This document shows, in pieces, positions 57,067 to 64,000 of a stretch of 64,000 nt of DNA. Origin of the DNA: Shouchella miscanthi (GTDB lineage Bacteria; Bacillota; Bacilli; Bacillales; Bacillaceae_D); assembly GCF_007725405.1 (NCBI RefSeq), contig NZ_CP042163.1, forward strand, positions 1,922,001 through 1,986,000, given 5' to 3'. The notes under the pieces were generated by a model. It was not told the DNA's origin, did no database searches, and saw only the letters and a list, made by a program, of their open reading frames with translations. The first letter of the stretch is position 1, and every line of letters begins with the position of its first letter. Both the position numbers and the translations under genes were made by a program.

Positions 57067-60000
57067 ATGAACATGTTTCGTACAAATAGATGGACTGCGT
57101 TAATAGTGTGGGTTCTAATCTCTGTACTGGCTTTCTTTTCTTTGCCTGATTTAGGTCAACTTGTTCGGGATAAGGGTGAAATCACGCTGCCTGATCATGT
57201 ACAAAGTATTGTGGCAAGCAATCTAGAGTCGGAAATGAATGGGAATCAAGGAAGCACGTACGATCTCATTCTAGTGTTTGACGAAGAAAGTGAAGTAGCG
57301 CTTTCAGATGATCAAGTCGCTGAAATAAAATCAATTATTCAATCATTAAAAAATGAAAAAGAAGATTTAGGAATTACATCTATCGTCAATCCCTTTGAGA
57401 ATCCTGAGGTAAAGGAGCAACTTGTTTCAGAGGATGAATCTGCGGCTCTTGTACAAATGTCTGTTCGTCAGTCATTTGGGACAATTGATGAAGTAAGAGA
57501 AGTGATAAAACCGTTCGTCGAAACAGACAAAGTTGATGTATACGTAACCGGTTCAGATCTTATTGCTGAAGACTTCACAAAAACAACAGAAGACGGCATT
57601 AAGAAAACCGAAATAGTAGCTGTTGTGTTTATTATTCTTGTTCTTATTGTTGTGTTTCGGTCTCCTATTGTACCTGTTGTATCGCTTATTACGGTAGGTG
57701 TCTCGTATCTAGTCTCAATGGCGATTATTGCGGGGCTTGTACAACATGTTGATTTTCCATTTTCTAATTTTACTCAAGTGTTTTTAATTGTCATTCTGTT
57801 TGGTGTAGGAACAGACTACAATATTTTGTTGTATACAAACTTTAAAGAGGAGCTAAGTAGAGAAGAGAATGTCGCTGTAGCGATAAAGAATACGATACGC
57901 TCATCTGGAAAAACCGTTTTATATAGCGGAATTGCTGTTTTAATTGGATTTGCGACGCTAGGGCTTGCCGATTTTTCTTTCTATCAATCTACATCTGCTG
58001 TTGCAATTGGTGTAGCCATTCTCATTCTCGTATTGATTACATTAAATCCATTTTTTATGCACCTACTGGGCAAAAGGATGTTTTGGCCGAGCAAGCGCTT
58101 TGTTGGGCATGGCGACAGTCGCTTATGGGCATTTTTAGCAAGTCATTCTGTCCTCAGACCTGTTGTTAGTTTACTGCTTGTAGCTGTTTTTATTGTCCCG
58201 GTATTGATGCTATCAAAAGGGGACGTCCATTATAACGATCTATTAGAAGTTGATAATGGCTATTCATCTAAGCAAGGCATCCAACTTATACAGGATAAGT
58301 TCCCAAGTGGATTTTCATCGCCAGCAAGTCTCGTCATTCAATTAGACGAACCATTAGATACACAATCCATGTTAACGGAAATGGATCAATTAACAGATGC
58401 AGTTGGAAAAGTGGATGGTGTTGCTGAAGTCATGTCTCCTACCCGGCCAACGGGAGAAAAGATACAAGAGCTGTATATCGATGACCAAACGAATACAGTT
58501 GGGACGGGTGTTGACGAAGCGAATGGTGGCGCGAAGGAGATTCGTTCCGGCTTGTCCGAAGCGGAGCAACAGCTCTCTGAATCAAATGACAGTGACTTTG
58601 ACCACATTCAGTTATTGATTGACGGTACTGCTGAAGCGTATCAAGGCAGTGTTGCTTTACAAGACGCGGTCTCTCAAATAGCTTCTGGCGTTTCAGAAGG
58701 GGCTAATGGAGCGGCGGAAATTGAATCGGGTTTAACCTCATTATCTACTAATTTGACAACGGTATCAGCTGCAACCACTGAGCTTTATTCTGTCTATAGT
58801 CAAATTGAAGCTGGCTTGCGTACATTTAGTGAAACATTTACGAGTGCGGTTGCGTTGTTCGAGCAAGGCATTCATAATATGACAACCGTACAAACAGCAT
58901 TAGAGGTGTTTTTAAGTGAGAATCCCGCTATTGCGTCCGATCCTGCTGTAGTGGAAGCCCTTCAGAACGTTAGCGGAGAGGCAGAGCAAATGAATCAGCT
59001 CTCGGCACAGCTAACGGAAGCGACCCAAGAACTGGAACAAGCGTTAACAGCATTTAGTGAAGCCAATCAATCTCTCAATCAAGTAAATCAAAGTATGATT
59101 GAAATGAATGCAGGAGCTAACCAATTAGCAGAGGGTTCTAGACAATTGCAAGGTGCGCTTAGAGACGGTGCAGAGGGAGCGCAAACAGTTGAATCAGAGG
59201 CAGGTAAGTTGGGGGCAGGACTAACGCAAATTCAAACCGGCCAAGAGCAGTTGCAAGCAGGCTTACAAGATTTACAAGGTCAAATGAACGTTTTACAAGA
59301 AGGATTACTTGCTAGTACAGAAGGACTTGATGAACTCTCGGCAGGTCTCGAAAACGCAGAACAATATCTAGGGGAGGTTAGTCATTCCACATCGGCACAA
59401 CGCTTTTTTATACCTGAAGATATCCTCGAAAGTGACGAATTTCAAGAGGGATTATCCATGTATCTTTCGGATGATAAACAAATCGCACGATTTACGATTA
59501 TATTAGACGCTGATCCGTTTTCAGCGGAAGCAATGGATGTCGTTCGAGAGATTCAAGAGGCTGGGGAAGCTTCAGTTAAAGGTACAGCGCTAGAAGATGC
59601 GAATATAGCTGTAGGAGGCCAGTCTGCCGTCAATGCAGATCTACGCGACGTTGCGAATGGTGATTTCTTATTCACCGCAACCATTATGTTAGGAGCTATT
59701 GCCCTATTCCTTATGGTTATTACGCGATCCATCCATTTGCCTTTGTTTATTGTCGGCATTTTAGCTGTTGCGTATTACACTTCGCTTTCCATCACGGAAA
59801 TGGTGAGTGGCTCATTATTTGGTGTTGAAGAGCTAAGCTGGAATGTTCCCTTCTTTGGGTTTATTCTCTTAGTGGCTATTGGGGTAGATTATAGTATCTT
59901 CTTACTAATGAAATACCGCGAAACCGAAGGCGATGCACTATCTGCGATAAAGCTTGCTTCACGTCATATTGGTGGAGTCATCATCTCAGCAGCGATCATC

Positions 60001-60183
60001 CTTGGTGGAACGTTTGCCGCTCTTTATCCATCTGGTGTTCTCACGCTAATGCAAGTAGCGACTCTCGTGATTGTCGGTTTATTTCTTTTAAGTATTCTAT
60101 TTTTACCTGTAGTGTTGCCAGCATTAATGAGCGTAACGAACAAGTTAGGTCGTTGGGCAAAACCAAATAAACAAGAAGAGTAA
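57067..60183 (+). CDS. MMPL/RND-family transporter with a large extracytoplasmic repeat region (YdgH-like)
   Basis: A 1038-aa protein with two MMPL modules, each with the GxxxDY motif (GVGTDYNILLY near residue 258, IGVDYSIFLLM near 940). About residues 480-780 hold a YhgE-like region of repeated Gly/Leu/Gln heptads (GANQLAEGSRQLQGALRDGAEGAQ and similar), probably an extended extracytoplasmic helical hairpin. Such pumps move lipids or hydrophobic compounds across the membrane using the proton gradient. Its 3' end and terminator are duplicated at 62520-62596. Confidence 0.87.
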   Translation: MNMFRTNRWTALIVWVLISVLAFFSLPDLGQLVRDKGEITLPDHVQSIVASNLESEMNGNQGSTYDLILVFDEESEVALSDDQVAEIKSIIQSLKNEKEDLGITSIVNPFENPEVKEQLVSEDESAALVQMSVRQSFGTIDEVREVIKPFVETDKVDVYVTGSDLIAEDFTKTTEDGIKKTEIVAVVFIILVLIVVFRSPIVPVVSLITVGVSYLVSMAIIAGLVQHVDFPFSNFTQVFLIVILFGVGTDYNILLYTNFKEELSREENVAVAIKNTIRSSGKTVLYSGIAVLIGFATLGLADFSFYQSTSAVAIGVAILILVLITLNPFFMHLLGKRMFWPSKRFVGHGDSRLWAFLASHSVLRPVVSLLLVAVFIVPVLMLSKGDVHYNDLLEVDNGYSSKQGIQLIQDKFPSGFSSPASLVIQLDEPLDTQSMLTEMDQLTDAVGKVDGVAEVMSPTRPTGEKIQELYIDDQTNTVGTGVDEANGGAKEIRSGLSEAEQQLSESNDSDFDHIQLLIDGTAEAYQGSVALQDAVSQIASGVSEGANGAAEIESGLTSLSTNLTTVSAATTELYSVYSQIEAGLRTFSETFTSAVALFEQGIHNMTTVQTALEVFLSENPAIASDPAVVEALQNVSGEAEQMNQLSAQLTEATQELEQALTAFSEANQSLNQVNQSMIEMNAGANQLAEGSRQLQGALRDGAEGAQTVESEAGKLGAGLTQIQTGQEQLQAGLQDLQGQMNVLQEGLLASTEGLDELSAGLENAEQYLGEVSHSTSAQRFFIPEDILESDEFQEGLSMYLSDDKQIARFTIILDADPFSAEAMDVVREIQEAGEASVKGTALEDANIAVGGQSAVNADLRDVANGDFLFTATIMLGAIALFLMVITRSIHLPLFIVGILAVAYYTSLSITEMVSGSLFGVEELSWNVPFFGFILLVAIGVDYSIFLLMKYRETEGDALSAIKLASRHIGGVIISAAIILGGTFAALYPSGVLTLMQVATLVIVGLFLLSILFLPVVLPALMSVTNKLGRWAKPNKQEE

Positions 60184-60224
60184 AGTGGTTGAGGCAGCAC
60201 AGGTGATGTGCTGCCTTGCTTTTA
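60157..60224 (+). repeat. Direct repeat, left copy: MMPL gene end plus terminator
   Basis: A 29-nt stretch at 60157-60185 that is 25/29 identical to 62520-62548. After 7 nt comes a hairpin GGCAGCACA/TGTGCTGCC and TTGCTTTT, shared with the right copy except for the loop. Confidence 0.8.
60193..60224 (+). terminator. Terminator of the MMPL gene
   Basis: A perfect 9-bp stem (60193-60201 with 60207-60215) and TTGCTTTT. Confidence 0.85.
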
Positions 60225-60325
60225 AAAGAGCTATTTTATTCGCACAAATGCCCATAGCCTACATAGAATGAAGAACACTATTAGATGAACAACCTACCAT
60301 ATGATCAAACGATTGCCGCCAATAC

Positions 60326-61111
60326 ATGATCGGGTGCATGTTTACGCTTGGTGGTTCAGAAATTTTAGTATTTAATACAAGTCTAATTGGTAAGACTTTC
60401 TGTATTGCAGATATTTTAAATAGAGTTAAGGGTAAATCCAACCTTATGATAATTGAAAGTAGGTCATTGCTTAAACTGGAACAACAAGGAATGGAGTTTT
60501 GTAATAGTGGGTTAGTTCAAACATTTCTACCTGAAAAAGCTGTTAAGTTAACAAATTATGTCTATGAACATATGAAAAAAAATCGTAGTGTAATGGGCAC
60601 TAGTGTTAATTTTTATGAATTGTGTCTAATAGATAATGTACTTTTTATAGGCGATAATAATTATGCAAACGATGTTTTGAATAATAACAAGTATTTTCAC
60701 AGCAAATTATTACATACAAATGGTATATTTATCGATAGGATAATCTATCCTTATAAAGATAATGACCCAGATTACCATAGAACACCTTATATATATATTA
60801 AGTTAACAAAAGATAAAAAAGAAAGCTATGAATTACTTTATAATTTAATTGATAAAATTTTTAAGGATTTTGAATTAAGTGGTGTTTTTCGAAATAGTTT
60901 TGGTTTTAGGAATATTTCTATGGAATATTTTATGAATTTAAAAGACAAATCTTTAGTATTTAAAATTGCTCCTGGAAAATTAAACGGAGTTAAATATTTT
61001 CTTTCGTTAGTTATTTTTAATTATTTACTTAAGTTTCCAAACAATAAAGAAAAAAGATTGGAGTATATTGAATTTGCTGCAAATTGCGAAGGTGAGTTGG
61101 ATGAACTTTAA
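60326..61111 (+). CDS. Unknown 261-aa protein in an AT-rich island
   Basis: I do not recognise this protein. It has no signal peptide or membrane helix and is rich in Asn, Lys, Ile and Tyr. Base composition is clearly more AT-rich than the surroundings, which suggests transfer. ATG 60326 lacks a ribosome binding site, and the next ATG at 60341 is little better, so the 5' end may be truncated or misplaced at the island boundary. It is followed after 59 nt by an MFS gene with the same composition, so the two may form a biosynthesis-export or immunity pair; this is a guess. Confidence 0.55.
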   Translation: MIGCMFTLGGSEILVFNTSLIGKTFCIADILNRVKGKSNLMIIESRSLLKLEQQGMEFCNSGLVQTFLPEKAVKLTNYVYEHMKKNRSVMGTSVNFYELCLIDNVLFIGDNNYANDVLNNNKYFHSKLLHTNGIFIDRIIYPYKDNDPDYHRTPYIYIKLTKDKKESYELLYNLIDKIFKDFELSGVFRNSFGFRNISMEYFMNLKDKSLVFKIAPGKLNGVKYFLSLVIFNYLLKFPNNKEKRLEYIEFAANCEGELDEL

Positions 61112-61170
61112 AGCTAAAAAGGCAATTATATAATTTTAAAAAAATAAAGATTAAAGTGGTGTTTGTCGTG

Positions 61171-62412
61171 GTGAGAAATAAGAATTTTCTAGCATTATTA
61201 TTTACAAGAATTTTTTCTAATATGGGAGATAGTATCTTTTATATCTTGTCAATGTGGTTTATATTCGATGTCACGGGTTCAAGTTTATATGTAGGTATTG
61301 CCGGAGCGTTATTTACGATACCACCAATTTTAAGCTTTTTCTTAGGTCCAATCATAGACAACAATAATCCAAAAAAATTATATATTTTATTTAGCACGGT
61401 ACAAGTTATTTTATTACTCATATTTGTATGGATTGTGAGTGCAGAGAACTTTTACTTAGCATTTTTCTTTGTCATTCTTTTTTTAATTGCTACTTTATCT
61501 GAAAGCACCTATCCACTTGAACATGTACTTATCCCACAGGTTGTACAGAAAAAAGATCTCGTAAAAGCAAATTCTGTTATGTCCATAGCTTATCAAGGGT
61601 TGGATTTTTTATTTAATGGACTTGCGGGAATATTAATCGCGTTTCTTACAGTTACATATTTATACGGATTAAATGCCGTATTGTTCCTGCTGCCTATTTT
61701 TACGATTTTAATGATTAAAATCCATTATCCAGTAAAAAAAAGAAGCGCTGTTAGAGAGGGGTTTGTGCAGTACAAACAAGATGTTAAAAGCGGGTTAGCT
61801 TTTGTGATGCACCCTTTAATCTTGAGATTACTATTACCACTTGTAGCTGTTAACTTCTTATTTGCAATTGTTTTAGTCACACTTCCAGAATTTGCAGATC
61901 ACATAAATGGTGGACCAACAATGTATGGCATTATTCTAGCTGGACTTGGTGCAGGTTCAATTATTGGTGCACTTATAGCTGAGAACATACAACGAAAATG
62001 GCGCTTAGGCATCCTATTACCTGCAGGTTTTTTCTTTTCTGGTATCTCATGGTTTGTTATGGTTTTTATGGCTCAATTTAGTCTCGTTTTATTATTTGTT
62101 TTTTTAGTGTTGTCCTATATTTTTGTTGGTATTATCAATGTGTTGTTCACAACATTATTCCAGACCTTACCTGAAACAAATATGCTAGGGCGGGTAAACA
62201 CAACGGTTGAAAGTGTCATAAGCATATCAATGCCATTAGGTTCTCTCCTTGGAGGCTATATTGCGACTCTATTACCAATTTCATATGTCATTGTTTTATT
62301 TGGAGTTGGTTTAGTGCTTTTAAGTATTTATTATTTATGTAGCTCTAAGGTTAGGAATTTGCCAAAAGTATTGGAGTTGAGATTAGAGGCCATTGAGAAA
62401 GTGTCAAAGTAA
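61171..62412 (+). CDS. MFS transporter of the island
   Basis: A 413-aa protein with about 12 helices of the MefA/TMR-like type (LLFTRIFSNMGDSIFYILSMWFIFDVTGSSLYVG, LPETNMLGRVNTTVESVISISMPLGSLLGGY). Several GTG codons are possible starts; GTG 61171 is preferred because GTGGTG lies 9 nt upstream and the protein then begins MRNKNFLALLF. It resembles self-resistance or efflux proteins. It has its own terminator at 62458. Confidence 0.8.
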   Translation: MRNKNFLALLFTRIFSNMGDSIFYILSMWFIFDVTGSSLYVGIAGALFTIPPILSFFLGPIIDNNNPKKLYILFSTVQVILLLIFVWIVSAENFYLAFFFVILFLIATLSESTYPLEHVLIPQVVQKKDLVKANSVMSIAYQGLDFLFNGLAGILIAFLTVTYLYGLNAVLFLLPIFTILMIKIHYPVKKRSAVREGFVQYKQDVKSGLAFVMHPLILRLLLPLVAVNFLFAIVLVTLPEFADHINGGPTMYGIILAGLGAGSIIGALIAENIQRKWRLGILLPAGFFFSGISWFVMVFMAQFSLVLLFVFLVLSYIFVGIINVLFTTLFQTLPETNMLGRVNTTVESVISISMPLGSLLGGYIATLLPISYVIVLFGVGLVLLSIYYLCSSKVRNLPKVLELRLEAIEKVSK

Positions 62413-62457
62413 TTACCATTATTTATACAGTATAACTATGAACGTGGAAAGTCTAGA

Positions 62458-62483
62458 AAAGAGCGCAACCATGTGCTTTTTTT
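62458..62483 (+). terminator. Terminator of the island operon
   Basis: AAAGAGCGCA pairs with TGTGCTTTTT with two G-U pairs around ACCA, followed by seven T. Confidence 0.7.
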
Positions 62484-62519
62484 AACGTTATGTAGTTTGC
62501 TTTTTCTTCTTTTTCCTAA

Positions 62520-62596
62520 GCAAGATCAAACAAGCAAGAAGAGTAAAGAAGCTTAAGCAAAATCGGCAGCACATCATCTGTGCTGCCTTGCTTTTT
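62520..62596 (+). repeat. Direct repeat, right copy: remnant of an MMPL gene end plus terminator
   Basis: 62520-62548 matches the MMPL gene end (25/29). In the same frame it encodes ARSNKQEE then stop, against AKPNKQEE then stop in the MMPL gene, but a stop codon directly precedes it. After 16 nt comes a hairpin with the same 9-bp stem and T-run (62565-62595). Confidence 0.75.
62565..62596. terminator. Duplicated terminator hairpin
   Basis: The same stem as 60193-60215 with a different 5-nt loop (TCATC instead of GGTGA). It may now serve ridA on the minus strand, although the minus-strand T-run is weak. Confidence 0.6.
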
Positions 62597-62628
62597 GTAA
62601 GAAACCAATTCATTGAGGGGTAGGAAGA

Positions 62629-63015
62629 TCAGCTATCAGCGTGTGCAACAGCACTTATTTCAATTAATTGCTCTGGAAAAGCTAAATAGGTAACGCCAAT
62701 GAGGCTACCAGCAGGGCGGTGATCATGTAAGTGTTCCTTTAACATCTGAATGACCGTTTCCGTGTGCGCTTGTGGGTTTGTTAAATATATTTCGATATAG
62801 GCGAGGTTGGAGGTTGTCACATCGAGTTCCTTAAGGACACGATCTAGATTTTCAAATGTTCGTTTCGTTTGCGCCTCGATCCCTTTTTCGCTTTCAAAGT
62901 TCCCTTCCTCATCGTACGCAAATTGGCCTGAAACGTAGATGGTGCCGTTCACACTATACCCTTGCGTAATTCCATGATCCCAAAGATTGTGATTGTAGGT
63001 CTTGACAATACTCAT
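62629..63015 (-). CDS. ridA: RidA-family (YjgF/YER057c) protein
   Basis: A 128-aa protein of the RidA superfamily, which hydrolyses reactive enamine/imine intermediates. Seen: GYSVNGTIYVSGQFAYDEEGN, KRTFENLDRVLKELDVTTSNLAYIEIYLTN and the C-terminal RPAGSLIGVTYLAFPEQLIEISAVA. It is longer at the N-terminus and looser than core RidA, so it may be a Rid4-7-type subgroup. It is divergent from an HxlR regulator, which probably controls it. Confidence 0.8.
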   Translation of the reverse strand: MSIVKTYNHNLWDHGITQGYSVNGTIYVSGQFAYDEEGNFESEKGIEAQTKRTFENLDRVLKELDVTTSNLAYIEIYLTNPQAHTETVIQMLKEHLHDHRPAGSLIGVTYLAFPEQLIEISAVAHADS

Positions 63016-63075
63016 AATGAAATCTCTCCTTCAATTTAAGATAAAGTAAGTATAGTATTGATGTATACACAAGAA

Positions 63076-63102
63076 TAGTACGCACTTTATTGATAGGTAC
63101 TA
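63076..63102. promoter_or_regulatory. Operator candidate between ridA and the HxlR gene
   Basis: An inverted repeat TAGTAC/GTACTA with a 15-nt spacer, about 23 nt before the HxlR start. It resembles the TAC-type repeats bound by HxlR/YodB regulators. Confidence 0.45.
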
Positions 63103-63124
63103 CCAGGGAGGAAAGTGTCAAAAT

Positions 63125-63460
63125 ATGAGTATGGCTGAGTACAATGAAAAAGGTTCAATCAAGGAGACATCTTTTGGGTATGCAATGTCAGTGATTGGTG
63201 GGAAGTGGAAACTGCTTATTCTTTATTTATTAGCAGAACAAGAGCCTGTTCGTTTTAATGAAATGAAAAGACAAATCGGACCAATTACGTATAAAATGCT
63301 GAGTTCACAACTTAAAGAATTAGAAGCGGATGGAATGATAAAGAGACAAGAATATCCTCAGGTTCCGCCGAAAGTCGAGTACAGTCTCACTTCTAAAGCA
63401 GAGGAGCTTTTACCTGTACTGGAACAGCTATGTGAGTGGGGAGATCAAAATAGAAACTAG
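63125..63460 (+). CDS. HxlR-family transcriptional regulator
   Basis: A 111-aa winged-helix protein with the family signature GKWKLLILYLLAEQEPVRFNEMKRQIGPITYKMLSSQLKELEADGMIKRQEYPQVPPKVEYSLT. HxlR proteins often sense reactive electrophiles or aldehydes through Cys; here the only Cys is near the C-terminus (LCEWGDQ). It is divergent from ridA. Confidence 0.88.
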   Translation: MSMAEYNEKGSIKETSFGYAMSVIGGKWKLLILYLLAEQEPVRFNEMKRQIGPITYKMLSSQLKELEADGMIKRQEYPQVPPKVEYSLTSKAEELLPVLEQLCEWGDQNRN

Positions 63461-63580
63461 AAGAATTTCGGGAAATTGGTTTACCATTTCTAGAGCGGGT
63501 AATCAGAAGAAATTTAATAGTAAAGTATGTGCGAATACGCTTATCGTGTGCAAAAGGGCTTTACAAAAAGCGCCTTTAGC

Positions 63581-63618
63581 AGTAAAAACCAACCTTTTCA
63601 TAAAGGTTGGTTTTTACT
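63581..63618 (+). terminator. Strong terminator
   Basis: A perfect 17-bp stem (63581-63597 with 63602-63618) with a 4-nt loop and T-run, preceded by a smaller hairpin near 63554-63577. It lies about 120 nt after the HxlR gene. Confidence 0.88.
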
Positions 63619-63725
63619 ATTCATAGAAGCAATCCATTCGGAAGCAGGAAAGATCTACTGCTCATCCCAAAGAAGGCATATGAATAAAAAAAGAGTTTAG
63701 AAGATGTAGATTGTTCTCTTGCTCA

Positions 63726-63941
63726 TTATTCTTCATCTGTATTCGTTGGGTACTTACTACGACGATAAGACATGGTGCCTAACAATACGTAGATAATGGA
63801 CATGCCAGTAAAAATAAATACCCCTGATTGTCCATTTAAACCAAATGTAGGAAGGATAAAATAACTAAAAAGAGCGATTAGTATAGAAATAACCGAAGAA
63901 ATAAAATAAATGATGTGAGGTGGGCGTTGTTTCCTCTTCAT
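63726..63941 (-). CDS. Small membrane protein (71 aa)
   Basis: Two hydrophobic helices (about residues 9-30 and 38-58) between basic ends (MKRKQRPP..., YRRSKYPTNTDEE). AAGGAGAGGAG precedes ATG 63941, and the start overlaps the stop of the upstream gene (ATGA), so it is translationally coupled. Family not recognised. Confidence 0.7.
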   Translation of the reverse strand: MKRKQRPPHIIYFISSVISILIALFSYFILPTFGLNGQSGVFIFTGMSIIYVLLGTMSYRRSKYPTNTDEE

Positions 63942-64000
63942 CGTTTTCTCTCCTCTCCTTCCAATTGATTCATTCTTTTCTCTAATTGTTCCATTCGCTT
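63938..64000 (-). CDS. C-terminal end of a gene cut by the window edge
   Basis: An open minus-strand frame from the window end to TGA at 63940-63938 encodes 20 residues, ending RMEQLEKRMNQLEGEERKR, a probable coiled-coil tail. It overlaps the start of the small membrane protein gene by 4 nt. Product unknown. Confidence 0.65.
   Translation of the reverse strand, partial: KRMEQLEKRMNQLEGEERKR

Noticed and set aside
60259-60441. A 60-codon minus-strand frame at the left island boundary
   Set aside because: Overlaps the unknown plus-strand gene, no binding site; possibly a remnant but not supportable.
62488-62577. A 29-codon minus-strand frame with a hydrophobic helix and a Lys-rich tail, like a tiny membrane peptide
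   Set aside because: It starts inside the duplicated terminator stem, lacks a clear ribosome binding site, and its sequence is largely the reverse complement of the duplicated MMPL gene end; the Lys run comes from a T-rich tract.
63432-63626. A 64-codon plus-strand frame after the HxlR gene
   Set aside because: Overlaps the end of the HxlR gene and runs into the terminator stem; no binding site.

Overview
The window looks like a chromosomal segment of a low-GC, endospore-forming Bacillaceae. Evidence includes ClpE with CtsR boxes, a SpoIISA/SpoIISB pair, a YheC/D-type ATP-grasp protein, YeeI, YtvA, Puc-type purine catabolism, a Rap-Phr cassette, strong Shine-Dalgarno sites and many GTG/TTG starts. 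The NhaC antiporter and several sodium- or proton-coupled carriers would suit an alkaliphilic or halotolerant genus such as Shouchella/Alkalihalobacillus, but the exact taxon is an inference. I saw no rRNA, tRNA, CRISPR array, IS element or prophage.

Layout. 1-15 kb: housekeeping and stress genes (ATP-grasp, clpE, Eis-like acetyltransferase, two luciferase-like monooxygenases flanking spoIISAB, mccAB, exoA, yeeI, 5-FTHF ligase-like, RimK-like ligase). 15-21 kb: sufT, an SDR protein, nhaC and katG under a PerR-like box. 21.4-27.5 kb: a cre-controlled ABC importer operon with a cytosolic GH3 NagZ-like enzyme and a ROK regulator. 27.8-33.2 kb: AbgT transporter, two M20 hydrolases and a regulator. 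33.2-36.6 kb: an orphan PlcR-like receptor, putP with a terminator-like leader, and a lipoprotein. 36.6-44 kb: allantoin catabolism (pucG, pucF, pucR, carrier, pucH). 44-49 kb: the blue-light receptor YtvA, a PepSY/YtkA pair, and TetR plus MFS. 49-53 kb: a D-galactonate operon (IclR regulator, aldolase, dehydratase, GntP permease). 53-60 kb: MFS, rap-phr, and TetR plus a large MMPL transporter. 60.2-62.6 kb: an AT-rich two-gene island bounded by duplicated copies of the MMPL gene end and its terminator. 62.6-64 kb: ridA, an HxlR regulator, a small membrane protein and the tail of a gene cut by the window.

The most striking item is the Rap-Phr quorum-sensing cassette at 54781-56084. The 74-residue Phr precursor carries five tandem copies of G(K/R)HDFH after a signal peptide. 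They are arranged as 2.5 copies of a 51-bp unit whose copies differ almost only at synonymous sites. Its Rap receptor carries Glu where RapH has the catalytic Gln47. A second peptide-receptor-type regulator (33263-34189) has no visible peptide gene beside it.

Many transcription units end in clear hairpin terminators, several shared by convergent genes. Good operator candidates could be read for CtsR, PerR, CcpA, PucR and two TetR-family regulators.
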